Source: Tunturiibacter empetritectus
GTDB lineage: Bacteria > Acidobacteriota > Terriglobia > Terriglobales > Acidobacteriaceae
DNA length: 64,000 nt
Direction: 5' to 3'
Assembly: GCF_013410875.1 (NCBI RefSeq)
Contig: NZ_JACCCU010000001.1
Location: 434,001 to 498,000 of the forward strand
Made by a program: the position numbers and the translations under genes. A model generated the notes under the pieces. That model was not told the DNA's origin, did not search any database, and saw only the letters and a list, made by a program, of their open reading frames with translations. This document shows, in pieces, positions 57,075 through 64,000 of this stretch (positions are counted from its first letter, which is position 1; each line of letters opens with the position of its first letter).

Positions 57075-58406
57075 ATGAGCGAAAGTGTTATGACCCCGTA
57101 CGTCGAATCCGCTGCGAAGTTAGCAGCTTCAGCGCCTACGGATTGGCCTAGTCGCGCAAGACTCCTTTGGCAAAGCCGCCGGACGCTTGCGCGTGTCACG
57201 GCCGTTGCGCTCGTAGCAAGCCTCACCATCGCATTCCTGATTCCCAAGCGTTACAAGTCCATTGCGAGCATAATGCCTCCCGACCAACAGGGCTCAGGTG
57301 CGATGCTGCTGGCTGCGTTGGCTGGACACTCTGGTAGTTTGGGCAGCCTCGGTAGTCTGGGAAGCATTGCCGGCGGCTTGCTCGGTGGGCACACCAGCAC
57401 TGCACTCTACGAGAGCCTGCTGGAAAGTGGGACTGTCCGGGGAGGTCTCATCGATCGCTTCGATCTGCAAAAAGTCTACCGGTCGCGTTACCGCTTTACC
57501 GCTGCGAAACACCTGGCGAATATGACGAAGATCACGGACGACAAGAAGAGTGGCGTGATCACCATTGCGGTGCAAGACAGCGACCCGGTGCGGGCGCGTG
57601 ATATGGCCCAGGCCTATCTGGATGAATTGAATAATTTACTGACGCGAACGAGCTCGTCCTCCGCCCGGCAGGAACGCATCTTCATCGAGAGCCGCCTTCA
57701 CTCGGTAGGGGCGGATCTCGAACAGGCCCAGCTTGAGTTGAGCGAATTCTCTAGCAGGAACAGCACGATCGACATCAAAGAGCAGACACGTGGACTGGTC
57801 GAAGCAGGAGCAAGAGTGCAAGGTGAGTTGCTGGTTGAGCAATCTGGCCTTCAATCACTGCGTCAGATCTACGGTGATGGAAATGTGCGGGTTCGTGAGA
57901 CCGAAGCGCGAATCGCGTCGCTGCAGCGAGATCTGCAGAAGATGACTGGGACTTCTGCCCCGCTGACTATAGGCGACGCTACCGGCAGCCACGCCTCGAC
58001 GAACCCCAGCGATCAGGGGGAACTGTATCCGCCGCTGAGACAGCTTCCCCGTCTCGCCGTTCCGTATGCCAACCTGTACCGCCGCGTACGAGTGCAGGAG
58101 GCAGTATTCGAGCTGCTCACACAGCAATACGAGCTGGCTCGCATCGAAGAGGCGAAAATCATTCCAGTTGTGTCAGTCATTGATCCTCCGGGAATACCAG
58201 AGAAGAAGTATTTTCCGCCTCGTCTCTTGCTGACCCTATTGGGTACCTTCCTCGCGTTTGCGGCCACTTCAGCAATGATCGTGGTTCGTGAACACTGGCG
58301 TGCAGCCGACAGCCGCGACCCGCGTAAAGAACTGGCGATTGAGGTTTTATCGTGGATACGCAAACGCCTTTTCCGGGTATCCCGACAGGGGCATGTTGCC
58401 GAATGA
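57075..58406 (+). CDS. Wzz-type polysaccharide chain-length regulator
   Basis: 443 residues with two transmembrane helices (about 40-60 and 370-395), a periplasmic coiled coil between (ARQERIFIESRL and onward) and a GSLGSLGSLGS tract near 85-97. The proline-rich IIPVVSVIDPPGIPEKK before the second helix is the family signature. No tyrosine-kinase domain is attached. It sits 123 bases after wza and overlaps wzx by 4 bp. Confidence 0.88.
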   Translation: MSESVMTPYVESAAKLAASAPTDWPSRARLLWQSRRTLARVTAVALVASLTIAFLIPKRYKSIASIMPPDQQGSGAMLLAALAGHSGSLGSLGSLGSIAGGLLGGHTSTALYESLLESGTVRGGLIDRFDLQKVYRSRYRFTAAKHLANMTKITDDKKSGVITIAVQDSDPVRARDMAQAYLDELNNLLTRTSSSSARQERIFIESRLHSVGADLEQAQLELSEFSSRNSTIDIKEQTRGLVEAGARVQGELLVEQSGLQSLRQIYGDGNVRVRETEARIASLQRDLQKMTGTSAPLTIGDATGSHASTNPSDQGELYPPLRQLPRLAVPYANLYRRVRVQEAVFELLTQQYELARIEEAKIIPVVSVIDPPGIPEKKYFPPRLLLTLLGTFLAFAATSAMIVVREHWRAADSRDPRKELAIEVLSWIRKRLFRVSRQGHVAE

Positions 58407-59743
58407 AAAAACATCTCGTCAACGCAGTCTATGGAGTTCTCGACTACGGCTCATATCCGTTCGGGATGTTGCTGGTTGCGCCCATTGTGCTGCACAAACT
58501 CGGTGCGGCAGAGTATGGGATTTGGATGATCTCAACGGCGGTCGTCAGCGCTGGAGGCATCATCGCCTCGGGATTCTGTGACGCCAACATTCAGCGGGTT
58601 GCCATACTTCGAGGAATAGGCGCAACTGATTCGATGGTGAACTCTGTACGCAGCATGCTGGGCATCAATCTGGTGCTTGGCATTACGTTAACGGTTGCCT
58701 CCTGGATTGCCGCGTCGTATGCTGCGCGTCATATCACGGTCGCATCTTTCACTCCGGTTCAGGAGTGCCTGATTTGCCTCCGCATAGCAAGCCTGCTGAT
58801 CCTGGTCCGCGCTATCGAAAGTGTAAGTGTAAGCACGCAGCGCGCATTTGAACAATATCGCGATGCAGTGCAGGTAAGCGTCGCGGTTAGACTCTTGACG
58901 CTCACTGCGGCAGCTCTACTCGTCCAATCTGGCCACAGTGTCATCTCCATTCTGACAGGCACCGCTGCCTTCCTTATCTCGGGGACGTACCTTCAGTTTC
59001 GTCAACTCTGGCGGCTTCTCGGCAGGCCCTCCTTGTTGCCTGCCTTTCATCCTGGTGAGACGCGATCGCTGCTGCGTCTCGGCATCTTCGCTTGGGTGCA
59101 GGCTCTGGGTGGCATTATCTTTGGACAGCTAGACCGACTGTTGCTTGGTGTCTATTTGGGTGCGGTGGCCCTCGCCCCTTACGCGCTGTGCATACAGTTT
59201 GCGCAGCCCGTCTTTGGGCTAGCTGCATCAGGACTCCACTTTTTGTTCCCCTATATCTCTGGACGCGCGGCTACAGTCTCCCGCGAAGTGTTGAAGCGCA
59301 CAGTGTTGAAGGCATTCGCATGCAATTTGCTGCTTGTTTCTGGTAGTGCGGCCATGCTACTTAGCTTCGGACCCAGGTTGATCAGGATCTGGGCAGGAGG
59401 GGCAGTGGCACAAAGCGCCGCCGCTATCCTTCCTCCGATTGTGATCGGTTCGGCCCTTATGGGTCTGGGGGTGACTGGCATCTATGCCATGCAGGCTCTG
59501 GGGCTATTTCGCATGGCGGCCTGCATCAGCCTTGGAGGCAGGGCAGTCATGTTGGTTGTGATGATCTACCTGCTGCGCCATATGGGGATTGAAGGATTGG
59601 CAATTTCGCGAGTCGGATATGGCTCAATTGCACTATTGGTGTATCTGCCTCTCGGCTATCAGCTAGGGATAGTACGCAAGAAGACGGTAAGGGCTTCATC
59701 TCTCGCAACAGCCTGCGAACTTCATGAAGGGCCTCGTCTATGA
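58403..59743 (+). CDS. Wzx-like polysaccharide flippase
   Basis: 446 residues from ATG 58403, which overlaps the wzz stop. Twelve to fourteen hydrophobic helices of the MVF/MOP type, with a long run of short loops. It would flip a lipid-linked repeat unit to the periplasm. It overlaps the next glycosyltransferase gene by 4 bp. Confidence 0.88.
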   Translation: MKKHLVNAVYGVLDYGSYPFGMLLVAPIVLHKLGAAEYGIWMISTAVVSAGGIIASGFCDANIQRVAILRGIGATDSMVNSVRSMLGINLVLGITLTVASWIAASYAARHITVASFTPVQECLICLRIASLLILVRAIESVSVSTQRAFEQYRDAVQVSVAVRLLTLTAAALLVQSGHSVISILTGTAAFLISGTYLQFRQLWRLLGRPSLLPAFHPGETRSLLRLGIFAWVQALGGIIFGQLDRLLLGVYLGAVALAPYALCIQFAQPVFGLAASGLHFLFPYISGRAATVSREVLKRTVLKAFACNLLLVSGSAAMLLSFGPRLIRIWAGGAVAQSAAAILPPIVIGSALMGLGVTGIYAMQALGLFRMAACISLGGRAVMLVVMIYLLRHMGIEGLAISRVGYGSIALLVYLPLGYQLGIVRKKTVRASSLATACELHEGPRL

Positions 59744-60930
59744 AAATTCTCGTCGTCGCCGCCTCCTACTCGGCTAACATCTCTGGCCTTCAACGCCATG
59801 CCTTCAATATGGTGCGCTGTCTACTGCTTAATCCAGATATCACGGCGGTACACCTGGTCCTGGCCCCATGGCAGCGAAAGATGGCCGCGTCGGCCGGACT
59901 GGGTTCGGACCCGCGCCTTGCAATCCATTTTGAAGAGATGGACCGAGGAACCCTCGCGCGAAACCTGTGGTACTACAGGAAGCTTCCACAGCTCGTCTCC
60001 CGATTGAAACCCGATCTGGTTCATCTCACTTATCCGATGCCGGTCGATGCAGAGGCGATCCGATGTCCGACGGTGCTGACCTTGCACGATCTTTATCCGT
60101 ACGAGATACCGAGAAACTTCGGGCTGCATAAAGTCCTTTTCAATCGAGTGATCTTGCAGCACTGCCTCAACTCCGTTGATGCGATTGCCTGTGTCTCCGA
60201 GACGACGATGAATCGGCTGAAGCAGTATGCCTCGACCAAGACTTATCAAAAAGCGACCCGCCTCTATAACTGCGTTGAGCCCGAACCCTTTTGTGCAACG
60301 CGATCTCCGCTTCCAGGGTGGCAGGGTGAGCCTTTTCTGCTTAGCGTTGCTCAGCATAGGCGGAACAAGAACATCCCTCTGCTCATTCGTGCATTCGATC
60401 GCTTGTTGCAGCAAGAGCAGATACACCCGGCGACGAAGCTGGTCGTGATCGGAATCAAAGGACCGGAAACTCATCTCATCGAAACACTGGTGTCTCGGCG
60501 TGGTCTGCACAAAAGTGTGATCTTCCTGGAAGGACTGGAAGAGATGGAATTGCAATGGTGCTACTCGTGTTCTGAGGCCGTCGTGCTGCCGTCAGTGACA
60601 GAAGGTTTCGGCCTGCCTGTCGTGGAGGCGCTTCTCGCCGGCTGCCGCGTGGTCTGTTCAGACATCCCTGCGTTCCGCGAGGTCGGCGACCGCCATTGCC
60701 GGTTCATCGAGCTGCGAGAAGATGCCGAGGAGGCTCTCGCGACGGGGATCAGAGCAACATTGGATAATCCAGCCAAAGAGCCCATGTCGCTTCCGCACCT
60801 CTCGGCAGAAGTTCTTGCGAACGAGTACGCGAGACTTTATCGCGACTTGATACCCGCCGCCTCGATAGCAAAAAGTATGACCCGCAACTCTTCAATCCAA
60901 CTGGTGGCCCCAGAAAGACAGTCCCTATGA
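59740..60930 (+). CDS. GT4-family glycosyltransferase
   Basis: 396 residues of GT-B fold. The C-terminal donor site shows VLPSVTEGFGLPVVEAL (the E-x7-E pattern) and the N-terminal half has LTLHDLYPYEIP. It probably adds a sugar to the exopolysaccharide repeat unit. It is the last gene of the wza-wzz-wzx operon. Confidence 0.9.
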   Translation: MKILVVAASYSANISGLQRHAFNMVRCLLLNPDITAVHLVLAPWQRKMAASAGLGSDPRLAIHFEEMDRGTLARNLWYYRKLPQLVSRLKPDLVHLTYPMPVDAEAIRCPTVLTLHDLYPYEIPRNFGLHKVLFNRVILQHCLNSVDAIACVSETTMNRLKQYASTKTYQKATRLYNCVEPEPFCATRSPLPGWQGEPFLLSVAQHRRNKNIPLLIRAFDRLLQQEQIHPATKLVVIGIKGPETHLIETLVSRRGLHKSVIFLEGLEEMELQWCYSCSEAVVLPSVTEGFGLPVVEALLAGCRVVCSDIPAFREVGDRHCRFIELREDAEEALATGIRATLDNPAKEPMSLPHLSAEVLANEYARLYRDLIPAASIAKSMTRNSSIQLVAPERQSL

Positions 60931-60997
60931 GAGAAGAAGACACGCCCCGGCCTTGGTTAACGTGGGCTGACGACGCGCGATTGGGTCTAATGAGACT

Positions 60998-61035
60998 AGA
61001 CAGAATTTTGACAATTGACTAACTGACACATGACA
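60998..61035 (+). promoter_or_regulatory. Tandem 11-nt operator upstream of the cupredoxin/cytochrome/wzy operon
   Basis: AGACA, TGACA, TAACT, TGACA at 60998, 61009, 61020 and 61031, with a -10-like GATTAAT at about 61045. A further TGACA lies at 61112. Confidence 0.75.
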
Positions 61036-61162
61036 ACTTGAGGCGATTAATTCTCTACGGTATGAAGAGCGCTGAGATATTTCGCACAAGCAAGCAGGCA
61101 TGTTACGCGATTGACAATTGCGCCCGGCTTCCACCCAAACGAATGTAGCTAGAGGAGAGTAT

Positions 61163-61528
61163 ATGAAGAGAAATGAAACGTTGATGGGCGCCTTGGCCGC
61201 AGGTTTAATAACAATCGGCTTCCCGGGCCACGTGGTCAAGGCGCAGGGAGCACCGCGTCAAGTGGAAGTTACCGCCAAGCGTTTTGCGTATGCTCCGGGT
61301 GAGATCACTCTAAAAAAGGGACAGCCCGTTGTACTAATCATCAAGAGCGAAGATGTAGCTCATGGCCTCCGCTTTCGTGAACTTAACCTGAATGCTAAGG
61401 TCGACAAAGGTGGATCGGCCCAGTTGAGTTTCATCCCGGATAAAACCGGCGACTTCGTAGGGCATTGCTCTGTGTTTTGCGGATCTGGTCATGGTGCGAT
61501 GAGCTTGACATTGCATGTGGTGGAGTAG
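61163..61528 (+). CDS. Secreted cupredoxin with CuA-like motif
   Basis: 121 residues from ATG 61163, which follows GGAGAG. After a signal peptide (ending near VKAQG) a beta-sandwich ends in HCSVFCGSGHGAM. With the histidine of VAHGLRF this gives the Cys-x3-Cys-x3-His-x2-Met pattern of CuA sites (cytochrome oxidase subunit II, N2O reductase), except that the usual Glu between the cysteines is absent. It would carry electrons in the periplasm. Its neighbour is a cytochrome c lipoprotein. Confidence 0.82.
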   Translation: MKRNETLMGALAAGLITIGFPGHVVKAQGAPRQVEVTAKRFAYAPGEITLKKGQPVVLIIKSEDVAHGLRFRELNLNAKVDKGGSAQLSFIPDKTGDFVGHCSVFCGSGHGAMSLTLHVVE

Positions 61529-61530
61529 TC

Positions 61531-62001
61531 ATGCGGCTGCCTGCCGGAGTAATTCTCGCAGCGTTCGCGGCAGCGTTGACTGGATGTAAGGTGAGCCCTC
61601 CAGGCAAGATCGAGAGGGCGACTGTCACCTTCGTCAAGCATCACATCTTCATCGGCAACAAGAGTCAAAAAAATCCACTGGAGCCTAACGCTGCAACCTG
61701 GGCGGATGGCAAAGAGGCGTTCTCGCATTATTGCGTCGCTTGCCACGGCATGGATGGACAGAACACTGGAGTTCCATTTGCGGATCACATCTCACCACCC
61801 ATCCCCTCCTTGACTTCAGATGAGGTCCAGCGATACTCGGATGGCCAGCTCAAAGAGATTCTCGACAATGGAATCTGGCCGTCAGGTATGCCTGGTTCTA
61901 AGGGAACACTTAGCGATGATGAGCTTTGGGCGATCGTAGTGTTCATTCGGCATCTACCGCCAGCCGGGAGCCAAGGCATTCCAGAGATGTACAACCACTA
62001 A
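61531..62001 (+). CDS. Cytochrome c lipoprotein
   Basis: 156 residues. The signal ends in a lipobox (ALTGC), and the haem motif CVACH lies near residue 60, followed by a conserved GMPGSKGTLSDDELWAIVVFIRHLP end with a probable axial Met. It starts two bases after the cupredoxin stop, so the two are co-translated and may exchange electrons. Confidence 0.88.
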   Translation: MRLPAGVILAAFAAALTGCKVSPPGKIERATVTFVKHHIFIGNKSQKNPLEPNAATWADGKEAFSHYCVACHGMDGQNTGVPFADHISPPIPSLTSDEVQRYSDGQLKEILDNGIWPSGMPGSKGTLSDDELWAIVVFIRHLPPAGSQGIPEMYNH

Positions 62002-62024
62002 GTCTTCAACGAGACAAGTGAACA

Positions 62025-63311
62025 ATGGCAACCATCAGTAACTCGACCATCGCGCTACAACCACAAGTGTCGAAGTACTCAGCTTCGGCATTTTGCGTCG
62101 GGTTCTATTTTGCAATCCGCGTTGTTACGACTGTCTTCCTTGTCCGTATCCTGGGTACGGATCCGCAAGTGGGTGCAGCAACAGACCTGACTCTTAATTT
62201 CCTGCTGTTGGGCTTCATCTGGCTATCGACACTGGGAACAAGGAGTCACGATTCCGCCTCCGTACTGACGCTTGCGCAGATTCGATGGGTTCTCATCTTT
62301 CTCGGATTTTCAGGGTGCAGTCTGCTGTGGAGTGAAACAGCGTCGCCATTGGCGTCGGCTGCATACTGGTGCGGCACCGTATCTGATGTCGTAATGATTA
62401 TCTTACTGCTGCGCAATCGATCTGGAGTTGAGGCAGCGGAAGGGCTGATGACGGGTTTTGTATGGGGCTGCTGCTGCATCGCCTTAGTCGCCTGGGTGAT
62501 GCCGGCTCAATTTGATATGCGTCTTGGAGATGAAGACTATCTCAATGGCAACACAATCGGAAATCTCTGTGCTTTTGCCATCTTTTTTTCTCAATATCTC
62601 TCGAGGTCTAGAAAAGCCCGTTGGGGACTCGCGATCTTCTTCCTTGCGATTACACTTGTCCGCAGTCTCAGCAAGACAGCCATTGTCGCGTTTCTGATCA
62701 GCGAAGGTTATCTCATCATCCAGGACCGGGCCATGAATCGTCGGACAAAGATATACCTGACGGTCGGGGTAGTGGTAGTCGTCCTCGCCTTCTGGGGCCT
62801 CTTTGAGGCGTATTACGACTTCTACACATCCTATGGTAATCAGTCAGAGACTCTGACGGGGCGCACCGCGATCTGGGCCTATGTGACCAATGCGGCACTT
62901 GAAAAACCTTGGATCGGCCATGGCTTCGATTCCATGTGGAAAGTAGTTCCTGCCTTCGGAACCTTCGAGGCGCGGCACGCCGAGGACGAAGTGTTAGAGC
63001 AACTCTATTCGTACGGAATCGTCGGCTTAGTCATACTCTGTGGCGTATATGGAGATTTATATCGGAAGGTTCGCAAACTCAACGAAGGTCCGCTCCGGAT
63101 CATCTTCGTCGGGATGCTGATGTTTGTCCTTGTCCGAGGTTTTGCAGAGGCCGAACCCTTTGATCTCTTGTTTCCTCTATGGGCTATCGTCTTAGTTACT
63201 TCGCTCGTTACTCGGGATGCTGTAGCCGGGCATCGTATACAGCCTCGTCTGTTGCCATTAATGCGAGTGTACGACCCCGAATTTGAGTCCATCGCTGACA
63301 GCGCAATCTAA
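62025..63311 (+). CDS. Wzy-like O-antigen polymerase/ligase
   Basis: 428 residues with about eleven membrane helices and a large periplasmic loop (around 280-330, including TLTGRTAIWAYVTNAALEKPWIGHGFDS). The GRTAIW...GHG pattern is typical of the WaaL/Wzy family. It would polymerise the repeat units flipped by Wzx. It begins 23 bases after the cytochrome gene. Confidence 0.88.
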   Translation: MATISNSTIALQPQVSKYSASAFCVGFYFAIRVVTTVFLVRILGTDPQVGAATDLTLNFLLLGFIWLSTLGTRSHDSASVLTLAQIRWVLIFLGFSGCSLLWSETASPLASAAYWCGTVSDVVMIILLLRNRSGVEAAEGLMTGFVWGCCCIALVAWVMPAQFDMRLGDEDYLNGNTIGNLCAFAIFFSQYLSRSRKARWGLAIFFLAITLVRSLSKTAIVAFLISEGYLIIQDRAMNRRTKIYLTVGVVVVVLAFWGLFEAYYDFYTSYGNQSETLTGRTAIWAYVTNAALEKPWIGHGFDSMWKVVPAFGTFEARHAEDEVLEQLYSYGIVGLVILCGVYGDLYRKVRKLNEGPLRIIFVGMLMFVLVRGFAEAEPFDLLFPLWAIVLVTSLVTRDAVAGHRIQPRLLPLMRVYDPEFESIADSAI

Positions 63312-63379
63312 AGGAGTAGGGAAACGGCCGGGCGGGGTTACTAAACAGCCAGTTGCAGAGCTAGAATTCACCACCGGAA

Positions 63380-63396
63380 TTGTCATCTGTTTGTCA
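63380..63396 (-). promoter_or_regulatory. Tandem 11-nt operator upstream of the response regulator, reversed orientation
   Basis: On the plus strand TTGTCA-N5-TTGTCA, i.e. TGACA half-sites 11 nt apart on the minus strand, 68-85 bases before the response-regulator ATG. All other sites in the locus read TGACA on the coding strand of their gene. Confidence 0.7.
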
Positions 63397-63464
63397 TTTG
63401 TGCCGATCGAAGCCTCAATTCCTAACACCAGTCGACGAGAATAAACTAGAGAGGTCCGGAAATT

Positions 63465-64000
63465 ATGATCATGGAAGCGGATTTTGTGAAAGACAGCATC
63501 GAACTCGAATCGACGCATTCAGTCAGTCTCGGAACAATCCTGATCATTGAAGATGATCCGCGCATGCAAAAAGTCCTTCGCCGGATCTTCGCTGAAGAAC
63601 ACTACACCGTGCTCGTTGCAGGAGATGGTCAGACCGGGCTGAATTTGTTCCGCACGGAGCGGCCCGTGGCGGTAGTCCTTGATTTAATACTGCCTGGCAT
63701 TCCTGGCCGCGAACTTTGCCAGAAGTTCAAGTCGATCTCCAGCGAAACTCCGATCATCGTGCTTAGCGCGATTAGCGAAGTAGTGGACAAGGTCTTGCTG
63801 CTGGAACTGGGGGCTGACGACTATGTTACAAAACCGTTCAGTCCACGCGAACTGACGGCCCGCATTCAAGCGGCTATCCGAAGGCAGCGCAAACCCGCCC
63901 GCGCAGAGATCTTCCGCTTCGCCGACTGCGAAATCGACTTCAAGAGTATGACCGCACGGCGTAGCGGAGTGCCTGTTAGTCTCACGGCACACGAGTTCAA
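63465..64000 (+). CDS. OmpR/PhoB-type response regulator, 3'-truncated by window edge
   Basis: 178 residues are visible from ATG 63465. The receiver has an acidic pocket (E29, D30, D31), phospho-acceptor Asp73 (VLDLILPGIPG), Ser101 as the switch residue, and Lys123 (VTKPF). The winged-helix domain begins before the edge (CEIDFKSMTARRSGVPVSLTAHEF). The 11-nt phased repeats upstream of it and of every transcription unit of the locus make it the leading candidate regulator. A sensor kinase may follow beyond the window. Confidence 0.92.
   Translation, partial: MIMEADFVKDSIELESTHSVSLGTILIIEDDPRMQKVLRRIFAEEHYTVLVAGDGQTGLNLFRTERPVAVVLDLILPGIPGRELCQKFKSISSETPIIVLSAISEVVDKVLLLELGADDYVTKPFSPRELTARIQAAIRRQRKPARAEIFRFADCEIDFKSMTARRSGVPVSLTAHEF

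Noticed and set aside
38102..63396. TGACA half-sites explained simply as -35 boxes (TTGACA)
   Set aside because: A -35 element would be single; here two to four copies occur at a strict 11-nt period, often with degenerate members kept in phase.

Overview
The window looks like a chromosomal segment of an acidobacterium (Terriglobia type, near Granulicella, Edaphobacter or Terriglobus). This is an inference from gene content and protein style: TonB-C-domain protein, DUF892, S2P-HlyD fusions, HPr-kinase-like and NTP_transf_5 proteins, a large SLBB exporter, and many cobalamin-type radical SAM proteins. No rRNA gene or other taxonomic marker is present.

Left part (1-18.3 kb): the end of a TonB-C-domain protein; a self-contained sigma-54 module (activator with a degenerate receiver, palindromic upstream sites, a consensus -24/-12 promoter and a 94-residue LSK-repeat peptide); a convergent three-gene operon of membrane-fusion-type proteins (S2P protease-HlyD, HlyD lipoprotein, triple GAF-HlyD); an HtrA protease; a 37-aa membrane peptide; a GNAT acetyltransferase; an ECF sigma/anti-sigma operon; a DUF892 stress protein; a His/Ala/Lys-rich small protein; and a GT-C membrane glycosyltransferase.

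Middle (18.3-27.2 kb): tRNA-Ser(UGA) followed at once by a P4-type integrase broken by four frameshifts, a gene-poor stretch, an FkbH/ACP/MBOAT/SGNH acyl-transfer cassette that reads AT-richer than its surroundings, and two pseudogenes (imuA-like and VOC-family). This looks like an old tRNA-anchored island.

Right part (27.2-64 kb): a large cell-surface or secondary-metabolite locus of about eight transcription units. One operon holds four cobalamin-type radical SAM proteins, a SPASM-type radical SAM protein, two methyltransferases and a methyltransferase-amidohydrolase fusion. The others hold a GT87-beta-propeller protein with GTP cyclohydrolase II; a PhyH oxygenase, ABC exporter, sugar O-methyltransferase, DUF2306 protein and flavin-reductase-like protein; a second sugar O-methyltransferase with an HPr-kinase-like protein; a beta-barrel with cytochrome c; an NTP_transf_5 protein; Wza, Wzz, Wzx and a glycosyltransferase; and a cupredoxin, cytochrome c and Wzy. 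An OmpR-type response regulator runs off the right edge.

The strongest new observation is that every transcription unit of the right-hand locus (nine promoter regions, plus the response-regulator gene itself) is preceded by tandem TGACA-like half-sites spaced exactly 11 nt apart. This spacing is typical of OmpR/PhoB-family operators. It implies that polysaccharide assembly, radical SAM chemistry, export and redox proteins form one regulon. The second is the sigma-54/repeat-peptide/pump-less HlyD module at 1.7-9.2 kb.
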